Positions 51,851 to 59,649 of a stretch of 64,000 nucleotides of DNA are shown piece after piece (the first letter of the stretch is position 1; each line of letters opens with the position of its first letter). A program made the position numbers and the translations under genes. The notes below the pieces were generated by a model, which saw only the letters and a list, made by a program, of their open reading frames with translations, was not told the origin of the DNA and did not search any database. The DNA is from Chitinophaga nivalis (GTDB lineage: Bacteria > Bacteroidota > Bacteroidia > Chitinophagales > Chitinophagaceae). Location of the stretch: NCBI RefSeq assembly GCF_025989125.1, contig NZ_JAPDNR010000001.1, forward strand, positions 7,924,087 through 7,988,086, read 5' to 3'.

Positions 51851-52927
51851 ATGTGGAAAAAACTGATCAGCAACCCGGTGATCCTCACCGGCCTGTTTGG
51901 CTGTATCCTGGCCACCGGCGGGTGTGCCGGCCAGCCGGCCCCTCAGGCAAATCAATCGATCGTAGCAGGTGATACCGCTGCCTTGCAGCAAATGGTACTC
52001 ATTCCCGGCGGCACCTTCCGGATGGGTGCAGACGACTCCACCGGCATGCCGGATGAATTACCCGGGCATACCGTGCAGGTAGACAGCTTCTGGATGGATA
52101 CACATGAAGTTACCAACCGGGAGTTTGCTGCTTTCGTAGCCGCTACCGGTTATATCACTACCGCCGAAAAGCCTATCAGCAAAGAAGAACTGATGCAAAG
52201 CCTGCCTCCCGGCTCACCGGAACCAGATAGCAGTATGCTGGCGCCGGGGGCGCTCGTATTTTCGCCACCTGACCATGCCGTTCCTTTCGATGACGTATCG
52301 CAATGGTGGCGTTTCGTAGCCGGCGCCAGCTGGCAACATCCGGAAGGCCCACATAGTAATATCGACAGCCTCGCCAATCACCCGGTTACCCAGGTATCCT
52401 GGATGGATGCACAGGCATTTGCCCAATGGGCCGGGAAACGCCTGCCTACAGAAGCAGAATGGGAGTATGCCGCACGTGGCGGTTTACGGGAACAGGTATA
52501 TCCCTGGGGGAATGAAGCACTGACTGCCGGCAAAGCCAAAGCCAACACCTGGAACGGGAACTTTCCCTATCGGAATACCACCACAGATGGTTTTTATGGT
52601 ACGGCGCCTGTTGGATCGTATAGCCCTAACGGTTACCAGCTGTATGATATGTCCGGCAATGTATGGGAATGGTGTGCAGACTGGTATGATGCCAACACCT
52701 ATCTGCGGGATGAAAAAGGCGTGACCAATCCGGCCGGCCCTGGCAAAGGGTTTGACCCGGATGATCCGGGGCAGCCTAAAAGAGTCATCCGGGGAGGGTC
52801 TTTTATGTGCAGTGATGAATATTGCCGGGGTTACCGGGTATCCGCGCGTATGAAAACCACACCGGAATCCGGCCTGGCTAATCTGGGCTTCCGTTGTGTG
52901 CGCTCAGTCGCGCAGCGCCGACAATAG
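51851..52927 (+). CDS. FGE-like (formylglycine-generating enzyme family) lipoprotein
   Basis: A 358-residue protein with a lipoprotein signal (CILATGGC, Cys about 25). The FGE-sulfatase domain begins MVLIPGGTFRMGADD and includes PVTQVSWMDAQAFAQWAGKRLPTEAEWEYAARGG, DMSGNVWEWCADW and RVIRGGSFMC. The closing segment has two cysteines spaced SFMCSDEYCRGYR, the same spacing as the catalytic pair of true FGE, which many non-enzymatic family members lack. It might therefore oxidise a sulfatase Cys to formylglycine outside the inner membrane, though such enzymes are usually cytoplasmic. Its last 24 bases overlap the DsbA-like gene tail to tail. Confidence 0.85.
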   Translation: MWKKLISNPVILTGLFGCILATGGCAGQPAPQANQSIVAGDTAALQQMVLIPGGTFRMGADDSTGMPDELPGHTVQVDSFWMDTHEVTNREFAAFVAATGYITTAEKPISKEELMQSLPPGSPEPDSSMLAPGALVFSPPDHAVPFDDVSQWWRFVAGASWQHPEGPHSNIDSLANHPVTQVSWMDAQAFAQWAGKRLPTEAEWEYAARGGLREQVYPWGNEALTAGKAKANTWNGNFPYRNTTTDGFYGTAPVGSYSPNGYQLYDMSGNVWEWCADWYDANTYLRDEKGVTNPAGPGKGFDPDDPGQPKRVIRGGSFMCSDEYCRGYRVSARMKTTPESGLANLGFRCVRSVAQRRQ

Positions 52928-53413
52928 TTCACGGTAATCGCCGTCGTAACGTTTGCCGTTGATAAAAAAGGTGGGCGTACCGTTTACACCGCTGCGGATG
53001 CCGCTTTCAAAATCAGCTTCTATTTTACTTACCAGCCGGGGATCTTCCAGGTCTTCGGCAAATTGGTCCATATCCAGTTTTAAATCTTTGGCCAGTCTGG
53101 CCAGCAGCAGTTCATCCAATTCCTGCTGGTGTTGGTAGATAGCGTCATGCATTTCCCAGTAGCGTTGCTGCCGCCCGGCTGCTTCTGCTGCCAGCGCAGC
53201 ATCCAGGGCGTATTCATGGGCTTCGCGGAGCGGGAAATTCCGGAATACAAAGCGCAGTGTATCCTGCAGGGCATCCTGCAATGATTTTACAATCGAAAAA
53301 GCTTCGCCGCAATAAGGACACTGGAAATCGCCGTATTCCACCAGTTCCACCACTGCGCCGGCAGGTCCCAGTATATGATCGTATACATTAACAGGAGGTG
53401 TGAGTGTAGCCAT
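52904..53413 (-). CDS. DsbA-family thiol oxidoreductase, cytoplasmic
   Basis: A 169-residue thioredoxin-fold protein with the active site QCPYCGEAF (Cys 32 and 35), a helical insertion (about 60-115), and the cis-Pro loop region NGTPTFFINGKRYDG. No signal peptide is seen, which suggests a cytoplasmic member resembling FrnE or the DsbA-like proteins found next to peroxiredoxin genes. It follows the peroxiredoxin gene by five bases and may reduce or be oxidised by it, which is inference. Confidence 0.87.
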   Translation of the reverse strand: MATLTPPVNVYDHILGPAGAVVELVEYGDFQCPYCGEAFSIVKSLQDALQDTLRFVFRNFPLREAHEYALDAALAAEAAGRQQRYWEMHDAIYQHQQELDELLLARLAKDLKLDMDQFAEDLEDPRLVSKIEADFESGIRSGVNGTPTFFINGKRYDGDYRELLSALRD

Positions 53414-53418
53414 TACCG

Positions 53419-53871
53419 TTAGTTTTTAATCTGTGTCAGTGCTTCGAGGATACCATCGGCGCCCGGATTTTCTCCGATAGGCGACAAGTAACTCCAACGG
53501 ATGATCCCCTTTCCATCTATGACAAACAGGGCCCGCTGGCTGACGCCTCCTTCGTACACACCATAGCTACGGGCTACAGCGCCTTTCGGTTCAAAGTCGG
53601 CCAACAGGTTGAAATGCAGGTGCCGGTCTTTGGCAAATGCCTGATGACACCAGACGCCATCCACGGAAATCCCCAACAACACGGCATTGTATTGTTGAAA
53701 CACAGCCAGCATTTCATTGTAGAGCGCCATCTGATCGCTGCATACCGGGCTCCAGTCTGCCGGATAAAATGCCAGGATCACATTTTTGCCACGATAATCC
53801 GAGAGCGTTACGGGTGTATCCGGCGAAGCTGATAATGTAAAAACGGGTGCTGTTTCCCCTTGTTGTAGCAT
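53419..53871 (-). CDS. Peroxiredoxin (AhpC/TSA family)
   Basis: A 150-residue redoxin. The peroxidatic Cys is in FYPADWSPVCSDQ (Cys44) with the Pro and Thr/Ser of the active site partly changed (PxxxPVC). A second Cys (WCHQAF) lies about 40 residues later. The remaining fold includes NLLADFEPKGAVARSYGVY and ALFVIDGKGIIRW. It should reduce hydrogen peroxide or organic peroxides with thiols. The gene lies directly upstream of the DsbA-like gene in transcription order. Confidence 0.88.
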   Translation of the reverse strand: MLQQGETAPVFTLSASPDTPVTLSDYRGKNVILAFYPADWSPVCSDQMALYNEMLAVFQQYNAVLLGISVDGVWCHQAFAKDRHLHFNLLADFEPKGAVARSYGVYEGGVSQRALFVIDGKGIIRWSYLSPIGENPGADGILEALTQIKN

Positions 53872-53954
53872 ACTGTAAAGTTTAGCGGATCAGGGAATAT
53901 CATAGTATCTGTATATAAACAGCCATTTGGATAGAATGTTGTGTACCCGCCAAC

Positions 53955-53985
53955 AAAAAAGCCATGGCATATGCCATGGCTTTTA
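53955..53985. terminator. Palindromic bidirectional terminator before the M56 gene end
   Basis: The 20 bases at 53961-53980 form a perfect palindrome around CATATG, with an A-run before and a T-run after it, so it can act on both strands. It lies about 50 bases after the M56 stop. Confidence 0.75.
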
Positions 53986-54037
53986 TATCTTTTGTGTCGT
54001 TGATATTTTATCGGGCAATGTGCCGTGTCTGATGATC

Positions 54038-55303
54038 CTATTTTTTCAGGACAACAAACACTATACCTCCTTTGGCTCGTTCTCCGTATCGGGCGATCAT
54101 TTCAGGGGTAATATGTTCACCTTTATATACCCTTATTTCGGCAATCCGGTCTGTACTTTCATAGGCATTCAGTGCACTCCTCTCTACGATTACACCATCC
54201 AGTACATACAACAGCTCCTGCTGATTTTTAGGTTCCCCCAAAGGCTGACCCGAAGCAAACACCTGTCTGCCTGTTTTCGGGGCGGGTGGTTTCGGTGCAT
54301 TCGCCGGCACTGGTGGTTTCGCTTCTTTCGATGATCTGACCGGAGCAGGTGGCGGAGGAGGTGGCGGCGGCGGTGGTGGAGGCGGAGGAGGAGGTGGCGG
54401 CGGTGTAGAATCGGCATAGGGAATAAATACCGCCTGTGCGGCAGCCCGGGAATAGTTCAGTGACAATACCAACCCTCCTGCCAGCACACCCAATACCAGG
54501 TAGCGGGCCAGCTGATAACCTGATGATTTTTGTTTGTTCATCATGATGATCCTGTTTTTTATAGGTGAGAAATTGAAATGATTTGCGATGGCCATCGCAT
54601 TAGGGATCCCACTAACTTTAATCAGACTGTATTGATAAGCTCTTTTGTCGATACCCTGACAGAGCAGGGAATGATCTGTAATAAATTCCAGGTTTTCCCG
54701 GATAGCTATTTTCATCAGCCATGCACCGGGGTTACACCAATAAAAGATTTGCTGCAGTTCTCCGATGATCACATCCACAGTATGCCATTGCCGCACATGT
54801 ACCTGTTCGTGGCGTAGCATAGCTGTCAGCTCTTTCGGCTCATAGAGCGCAGGATTGATGTAAATATGCCGGAAGAAAGAAAACGGGCTGACGCCTTGTT
54901 CCAGCAACCGTACCGGTACACCCGCTGCCTGACCGGCAACGGTACGGCGGTGTATCCGCCAAAGCGACAACAACTGTACTACAAAACGTATAGCCATTAC
55001 CGATACTCCCACCCAAAACAGGTATAGAACGATTTCCCAGGGCGTACCAGCAGGCGACGGTGTTTTCCAGGCATTTAAATCCGGTATATGCGACCACATC
55101 TCTCCGGTCAGCGTTTCGTGCCGGTTAATAAAATCATCCACGGATATCAGTGGATATATGGAGGAGAATATCACCGATGCCAGCAGGAATATCCGGTTAA
55201 GCGTGTAAAAGGTAAGCCTGCGCAGGCCCCACCAGTAAACGCTGCAAAACACCAGGAGTGCCATATTTATTTTCAGGAGATATATGAGTGCCACAGGTAC
55301 CAT
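54038..55303 (-). CDS. BlaR1-like M56 metallopeptidase with proline tract and receptor-plug-like tail
   Basis: A 421-residue protein. The first 125 residues hold three membrane helices, and the zinc motif HEQVH follows at about 162 within MLRHEQVHVRQWH. Another membrane helix is at about 265-285. Next come 19 consecutive prolines (residues 301-319, bases 54347-54403) and a Pro/Lys-rich linker. The last 70 residues, LLYVLDGVIVERSAL to GGIVFVVLKK, look like the plug region of a TonB-dependent receptor. The gene follows a BlaI-like repressor gene by 18 bases, the normal order for a signal-dependent sensor protease. Confidence 0.87.
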   Translation of the reverse strand: MVPVALIYLLKINMALLVFCSVYWWGLRRLTFYTLNRIFLLASVIFSSIYPLISVDDFINRHETLTGEMWSHIPDLNAWKTPSPAGTPWEIVLYLFWVGVSVMAIRFVVQLLSLWRIHRRTVAGQAAGVPVRLLEQGVSPFSFFRHIYINPALYEPKELTAMLRHEQVHVRQWHTVDVIIGELQQIFYWCNPGAWLMKIAIRENLEFITDHSLLCQGIDKRAYQYSLIKVSGIPNAMAIANHFNFSPIKNRIIMMNKQKSSGYQLARYLVLGVLAGGLVLSLNYSRAAAQAVFIPYADSTPPPPPPPPPPPPPPPPPPPAPVRSSKEAKPPVPANAPKPPAPKTGRQVFASGQPLGEPKNQQELLYVLDGVIVERSALNAYESTDRIAEIRVYKGEHITPEMIARYGERAKGGIVFVVLKK

Positions 55304-55321
55304 AACGATCGTTTTAAAGTA

Positions 55322-55681
55322 CTATTTACCTTTTTCTATCATGCTGATGATTTCCTTTAATTCTTCCGGGGAGATCTTCTTCTCTTTCGCAAAAAAAGAG
55401 ACCAGCTCTTTGTAGGAATTACTGAAATAGTCTTTTACAAAACCATTCATAAATTTTTGTTTGTACACCTCTTCCGCGATCAATGGCGTATATTCATATA
55501 CGTTACCCACTTTCCGGCTTTCCAGGTACCCTTTTTTCTCCAGATTTTTAATAGTAGACGCCAGCGTAGTATAGGGCGGTGCAGGCATAGCATGTACCTC
55601 CAGAAAGTCTTTCACGAAACCTTTTCCTGCTTTCCAGATGGCTACCATGGCCGCTTCCTCCTGCTGGGTTAGTTTTTCCAT
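55322..55681 (-). CDS. BlaI/MecI/CopY-family transcriptional repressor
   Basis: A 119-residue winged-helix protein: EKLTQQEEAAMVAIWKAGKGFVKDFLE, then the recognition region YTTLASTIKNLEKKGYLESRKVGN and a C-terminal dimer helix. These repressors are cut or released when a partner M56 sensor protein is activated. The ATG at 55681 (MEKLTQQEE) fits the family; the longer frame to 55699 would reach into the operator. Its own promoter carries a palindromic site, so it is autoregulated. Confidence 0.9.
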   Translation of the reverse strand: MEKLTQQEEAAMVAIWKAGKGFVKDFLEVHAMPAPPYTTLASTIKNLEKKGYLESRKVGNVYEYTPLIAEEVYKQKFMNGFVKDYFSNSYKELVSFFAKEKKISPEELKEIISMIEKGK

Positions 55682-55708
55682 AAGAACGGATTTTATCAAT
55701 TACGATTC

Positions 55709-55744
55709 TTTCGTAAATCTACGAACATTTCGTAGATAACCAAA
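55709..55744 (-). promoter_or_regulatory. Promoter and BlaI-type operator of the blaI-M56 operon
   Basis: On the minus strand TTTG (55744-55741), 19 bases and TAGATTTA (55721-55714) fit the Bacteroidota promoter with one changed base. The 21-base site 55717-55737 is a perfect inverted repeat (9-base arms, CAT centre), and a second overlapping TTCGTA-AATC-TACGAA lies at 55710-55725. The repressor would sit between the promoter boxes and over the -7 box. Confidence 0.75.
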
Positions 55745-55770
55745 TTTTATTTTCTCCCGGATAAAAAAAA

Positions 55771-55802
55771 GCTACTGACACTTTCGCATCAGTAGCTTCT
55801 TT
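55771..55802. terminator. Terminator of the TlpA-like gene, bidirectional
   Basis: GCTACTGA (55771-55778) pairs with TCAGTAGC (55789-55796), loop of 10 bases. Runs of A and T flank it, giving a good T-run on both strands. Confidence 0.75.
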
Positions 55803-55828
55803 TTTTGCTTGCCAGCGTAAGCAGGTGC

Positions 55829-56968
55829 TTACTTCAGTATTTCTTCCAGCTTAGACTCCAGGTCTTCGCCACGGAGATTTTTTGCTACGATTTTTCCTTT
55901 CGGATCGATCAGTACGTTCTGCGGGATCGCGCGTACACCATACAGATCTGCTGCGGCATTTTTCCAGCCTTTCAGGTCGGAAACATGTGTCCAGGCGAGT
56001 TTATCTGCGGCTACAGCGGCCAGCCATTTTTCTTTTTTATCATCCAGGGAAACACCCAGGATATCAAATCCTTTGGATTTAAATTTATCGTATGCTTTTA
56101 CTACGTTCGGGTTTTCTGCACGGCAGGGACCACACCAGCTGGCCCAGAAATCTACCAGTACATATTTACCACGGAAAGAAGACAGGCTGATTGCTTTTCC
56201 GTCGGCATCTGCCTGGGAAAACTCAATAGCTTCCTGTCCTACAGCTGTTTTACGTGCTGCTTCCAGGCGTCTGGAAAACTCTTTTCCGGAAGGAGAGTTT
56301 CTGGCCGTTTTATCCAGCTTTTTGTAGATAGGTTCTATTTCCGTTGGTTTAATATCGTAACCAGCTACCTGGTTTACCAGGTACATGGCGATCGGAGAAG
56401 AAGTATGCTGCAGGAGAAATTCTTTTTCTATCTTCTTTTCTTCTTCATCTGCTTTATCGAATTCAGCATCCAGTGCTTTCATACCAGCTGTATCTTTTTT
56501 GGCATACAGTTCACGGTATTTGGTTTCCAATACACGTGAATGGGCATTTACTTCACGCAGCAGTTCATTCAGTTGCTTATAGTCATCGTTGGCTTTGGAA
56601 CCTGTTACCACCGCCTTGCTGATGGAATCAGTTGTATTTACGCTGATATTACCTTTGTCGAGATATATGGCCAGCATATCACGTCCCATAGATACCGGCT
56701 TGTCGGTGCTTTTCTGCACCAGCATCAGGCTGGCCAGGATAGGCTCTTCCAGATTACCGGTAAAAGTAAATTTACCATCTTTCACCTGAGCACTGTCGAG
56801 GATATTTTCACCTGCTTTGCGCATCCGGAGATATACAGTAGCAGGATTATGCTGTTCTGTAACGGCACCCTGAATGGTAAAAGGCTTACCCGCAGTAGCC
56901 GCTTTTTTATCCTGGGCAAAAAGCATTGCCGGCAAAAACATGGCGGCACCTAGAAACGTTTTCTTCAT
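55829..56968 (-). CDS. TlpA-like thioredoxin-domain protein with N-terminal DUF4369, first of two
   Basis: A 379-residue exported protein. A signal peptide ends at LFAQ (about 18). A DUF4369 domain of about 100 residues (FTIQGAVTEQHNPATVYLRM) comes next, then a helical linker, and a C-terminal redoxin domain (about 245-379) with the active site FWASWCGPCRAEN (Cys about 277 and 280) and the cis-Pro near AIPQNVLID. It should act as a periplasmic thiol reductant, for example in cytochrome c maturation. The ATG at 56968 is preferred over the frame to 56992. It is a close paralogue of the next gene. Confidence 0.9.
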   Translation of the reverse strand: MKKTFLGAAMFLPAMLFAQDKKAATAGKPFTIQGAVTEQHNPATVYLRMRKAGENILDSAQVKDGKFTFTGNLEEPILASLMLVQKSTDKPVSMGRDMLAIYLDKGNISVNTTDSISKAVVTGSKANDDYKQLNELLREVNAHSRVLETKYRELYAKKDTAGMKALDAEFDKADEEEKKIEKEFLLQHTSSPIAMYLVNQVAGYDIKPTEIEPIYKKLDKTARNSPSGKEFSRRLEAARKTAVGQEAIEFSQADADGKAISLSSFRGKYVLVDFWASWCGPCRAENPNVVKAYDKFKSKGFDILGVSLDDKKEKWLAAVAADKLAWTHVSDLKGWKNAAADLYGVRAIPQNVLIDPKGKIVAKNLRGEDLESKLEEILK

Positions 56969-57038
56969 TGATGTGGATTTTTCGAATAACAAATTTGATA
57001 AATCAGCTGATCAATGTCAATCTGATTTTGATAAACGG

Positions 57039-58121
57039 CTATTTCAATAATTGCTCCAGTTTTTGTTCCAGCTCTTCTCCACGCAGATTGCGGGCAATAA
57101 TACGGCCTTCCGGATCTACCAGAAAATTGGCCGGAATGGACTGAATACCATACTGAACAGCCACTTCATTACCCCAGCCACGCAGGTCAGATACCTGCGT
57201 CCAGTTCAGGCCATCCTGTCCTACGGCCCGCAGCCAGCGGCTGCGATCGTTATCGAGTGACACACCCAGGATCGTGAAGTTTTTATGTTTGTATTTGTTA
57301 AACGCCTTTACCACATTCGGATTCTCCTGCCGGCAAGGACCGCACCAGCTGGCCCAGAAGTCCACCAGCACGTATTTCCCCCGGAAAGAGGATAACTTTA
57401 CCGGTTTCCCTTTCATATCTTCCTGAGAGAAGTCATCGGCCTCTACATTGAGTGCATTTGCCTGCAGGCTTTTTATATAAGCGGCTACACTTTCGCCATA
57501 CGGGCTCTCTTGCAGCGACTTATCCAGGGAATAAAACAGCTTTTTGAACTCCGCCGGTTCGAGGCGACTACGCAGTTCATTCATCAGCAGCCAGATGCTG
57601 GCAATATGTTTTGGATGGGCTTTAATGAATTCGGTACCGGTGGTCACCACTTCTTTACTGAACGCATCTGCTTTTTTACGGAAAGCATTTTTAGCCGGTT
57701 CATCTTCCGGATGTACATCCTGTGCACTGGCATTCAGCGCCTGCGCTTTTTTAATCAGCGGCTCAAATGCCTTCTGATACTGCTGCATTGCCAGTGTGTT
57801 CTCATTTCCCTTCACCTCCGATGCAATCGGATAGGTAGTAAAACCCGTGGTAAAATGTATCGGTTCATTACCGGTTACAAACAACATCGGGTAATTTACT
57901 TCCTGCAGTATCAGGGCATATACAGTAGGTTCCTTGCTGCTCTTCACTTTAAAGCTGAACTGTTCATCTTTAATCATCACGGAGTCGTCCGGGTTGTTAT
58001 CCTGGTCATCAAACAGGTAGATCATTTTACCGTTGCCACCCTTTACTGTGCCGGATACCACCTGGGCCTGCATGCCTATCGACAATAACAGTCCCGTAGC
58101 CAACAGGAATATTTGTTTCAT
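57039..58121 (-). CDS. TlpA-like thioredoxin-domain protein with N-terminal DUF4369, second of two
   Basis: A 360-residue exported protein with a signal peptide ending GMQAQ (about 20). The layout equals the first copy: DUF4369 (VSGTVKGGNGKMIYLFDDQ), a helical linker and a redoxin domain with FWASWCGPCRQENPN (Cys about 259 and 262) and the final IIARNLRGEELEQKLEQLL. The two active-site halves are almost identical while the N-terminal halves differ clearly, so the duplication is old and substrates may differ. It is followed by 70 bases and then the first copy, on the same strand. Confidence 0.9.
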   Translation of the reverse strand: MKQIFLLATGLLLSIGMQAQVVSGTVKGGNGKMIYLFDDQDNNPDDSVMIKDEQFSFKVKSSKEPTVYALILQEVNYPMLFVTGNEPIHFTTGFTTYPIASEVKGNENTLAMQQYQKAFEPLIKKAQALNASAQDVHPEDEPAKNAFRKKADAFSKEVVTTGTEFIKAHPKHIASIWLLMNELRSRLEPAEFKKLFYSLDKSLQESPYGESVAAYIKSLQANALNVEADDFSQEDMKGKPVKLSSFRGKYVLVDFWASWCGPCRQENPNVVKAFNKYKHKNFTILGVSLDNDRSRWLRAVGQDGLNWTQVSDLRGWGNEVAVQYGIQSIPANFLVDPEGRIIARNLRGEELEQKLEQLLK

Positions 58122-58174
58122 TATAATTTATTTTAATTAGTTAGCAGGCGCTAATATACTAAGAATAGAAATTA

Positions 58175-58182
58175 CAAATTTA
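58175..58182 (-). promoter_or_regulatory. Candidate -7 box for the second TlpA-like gene
   Basis: The minus strand reads TAAATTTG, 53 bases before the ATG. A GTTG lies 22 bases further upstream, close to the expected -33 position. Confidence 0.45.
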
Positions 58183-58195
58183 ACGGAACGAAATA

Positions 58196-58236
58196 CACCT
58201 TTTCCAACAGATGTTCCCCATCTGCCGGAAAAGGTG
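58196..58236 (-). terminator. Hairpin after hisIE
   Basis: CACCTTTTCC (58196-58205) pairs with GGAAAAGGTG (58227-58236) and an inner CAGATG/CATCTG stem continues it. It lies between the hisIE stop and the TlpA-like promoter; the T-run is short. Confidence 0.6.
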
Positions 58237-58267
58237 CACGGCTTCAATTTATCTTGTTAGTCTTTTG

Positions 58268-58861
58268 CTATTTGTGTCTTTCCTTTAATACCGCCAGCAC
58301 ATCTGCCAACTGAAATCCTTTTGCCTGCAGGAGAATCAGGTAATGGAACAGGAGATCTGCCGATTCGTTGAGAAACAGGGCATCGTTGTTGTCTTTTGCC
58401 TCTATGACCACTTCCACGGCTTCTTCGCCTACTTTCTGGGCTATTTTGTTGATCCCCCGCGAAAAGAGACCGGAAGTATAGGATTTATCTGACGGGTTAT
58501 TTTTACGGTCGGCAATAATGTTTTCCAGCTTCGCCAGAAAATCGTTGCCGATATTCTGTTCATCCCAGCAGGTATCTGCGCCGGTATGGCATACCGGTCC
58601 AACAGGTGTAGCCTTAATCAGGATCGTATCCTGGTCGCAGTCTACCTTGATATCCTGCAGCAGCAGGAAGTTACCGCTCTCCTCTCCTTTTGTCCACAGC
58701 CGGTTTTTAGAACGGCTGAAAAAAGTGACTTTACTTTCTGCCATGGTTTTTTCCAGCGCCTCCTTGTTCATATAACCCAGCATCAGTACATTTTTGGTGA
58801 CAGCATCCTGAATAATGGCCGGTACCAGGCCATCCGGTGACTTCTGAAAATCTATTTGCAT
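58268..58861 (-). CDS. hisIE: Bifunctional phosphoribosyl-AMP cyclohydrolase / phosphoribosyl-ATP pyrophosphatase
   Basis: A 197-residue fusion for steps two and three of histidine synthesis. Residues 1-105 are HisI (LMLGYMNKEAL, FFSRSKNRLWTKGEESGN, and the metal-binding Cys/Asp segment DQDTILIKATPVGPVCHTG). Residues about 110-197 are HisE (SDKSYTSGLFSRGINKIAQKVGEEAVEVVIEA). It is the last gene of the minus-strand hisH-hisA-hisF-hisIE run. The hisG, hisD, hisC and hisB genes are not in this window. Confidence 0.95.
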   Translation of the reverse strand: MQIDFQKSPDGLVPAIIQDAVTKNVLMLGYMNKEALEKTMAESKVTFFSRSKNRLWTKGEESGNFLLLQDIKVDCDQDTILIKATPVGPVCHTGADTCWDEQNIGNDFLAKLENIIADRKNNPSDKSYTSGLFSRGINKIAQKVGEEAVEVVIEAKDNNDALFLNESADLLFHYLILLQAKGFQLADVLAVLKERHK

Positions 58862-58882
58862 GTTAGCTTATTTCAAATTTCA

Positions 58883-59638
58883 TTAAAACCTTACATTCAC
58901 CCCTTTACTATAGAGAAAGTTCTTAAGGGTAGGGATCTCTATTTCCTTATAGTGGAAAATGCTGGCTGCCAGCGCGGCATCTGCCTGCGCCTGTTCGAAT
59001 ACTTCCAGGAAATGGGTTTCGTTACCGGCGCCACCGGAGGCAATCACGGGCACATTCAGCTGTTGCGACAATTTACCGGTGATATCCAGGGCAAACCCTT
59101 GTTTGGTGCCATCATTGTTCATGGAAGTGAGCAATATTTCACCAGCACCTCTGTTTACGGCTTCCTTTGCCCAGTCGTACGCCGTTACAGCCGTTTTCAG
59201 GCGGCCGCCATTCAGGTATACATACCAGTCGCCGTCTTCAAAACGGGTATCAATAGCCAGTACAATACATTGGCTGCCAAACTCACGGGCCAGCGTATCT
59301 ATCAGTTCCGGCTGGTTAAAAGCAGCCGTATTGACGGATATTTTATCGGCACCTGACTGCAGCAATACATATACATCTTCCACAGACGAAATACCTCCGC
59401 CTACAGTAAAGGGTATGTTTACATGATGGGCGATACGGGTAACCAGTTCAGACAGTGTTTTTCTTCGTTCATTCGTTGCCGTTATATCCAGAAACACCAG
59501 TTCATCGGCCCCTTGTTCGGCATACAAAGCCCCCAGTTCTATGGGGTCTCCGGCATCCCGGATATTTTCGAAGTTGACCCCTTTTACGGTACGGCCATCT
59601 TTAATATCCAGACAGGGTATAATACGTTTGGTCAGCAT
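58883..59638 (-). CDS. hisF: Imidazole glycerol phosphate synthase, cyclase subunit
   Basis: A 251-residue TIM barrel beginning MLTKRIIPCLDIKDGRTVKGVNF (catalytic Asp11). The second catalytic Asp is in LLTSMNNDGTKQGF (about 130), and the phosphate-binding segments VGGGISS and ASGGAGN are present. It uses ammonia supplied by HisH to form imidazole glycerol phosphate and AICAR. It lies 11 bases after the GNAT-hisA gene. Confidence 0.95.
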   Translation of the reverse strand: MLTKRIIPCLDIKDGRTVKGVNFENIRDAGDPIELGALYAEQGADELVFLDITATNERRKTLSELVTRIAHHVNIPFTVGGGISSVEDVYVLLQSGADKISVNTAAFNQPELIDTLAREFGSQCIVLAIDTRFEDGDWYVYLNGGRLKTAVTAYDWAKEAVNRGAGEILLTSMNNDGTKQGFALDITGKLSQQLNVPVIASGGAGNETHFLEVFEQAQADAALAASIFHYKEIEIPTLKNFLYSKGVNVRF

Positions 59639-59649
59639 ACATACGTTAT

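Noticed and set aside
54347..54403. The GGN repeat as a frameshift or low-quality assembly region
   Set aside because: The frame stays open on both sides and the downstream plug-like tail is intact, so it is read as a real proline tract.
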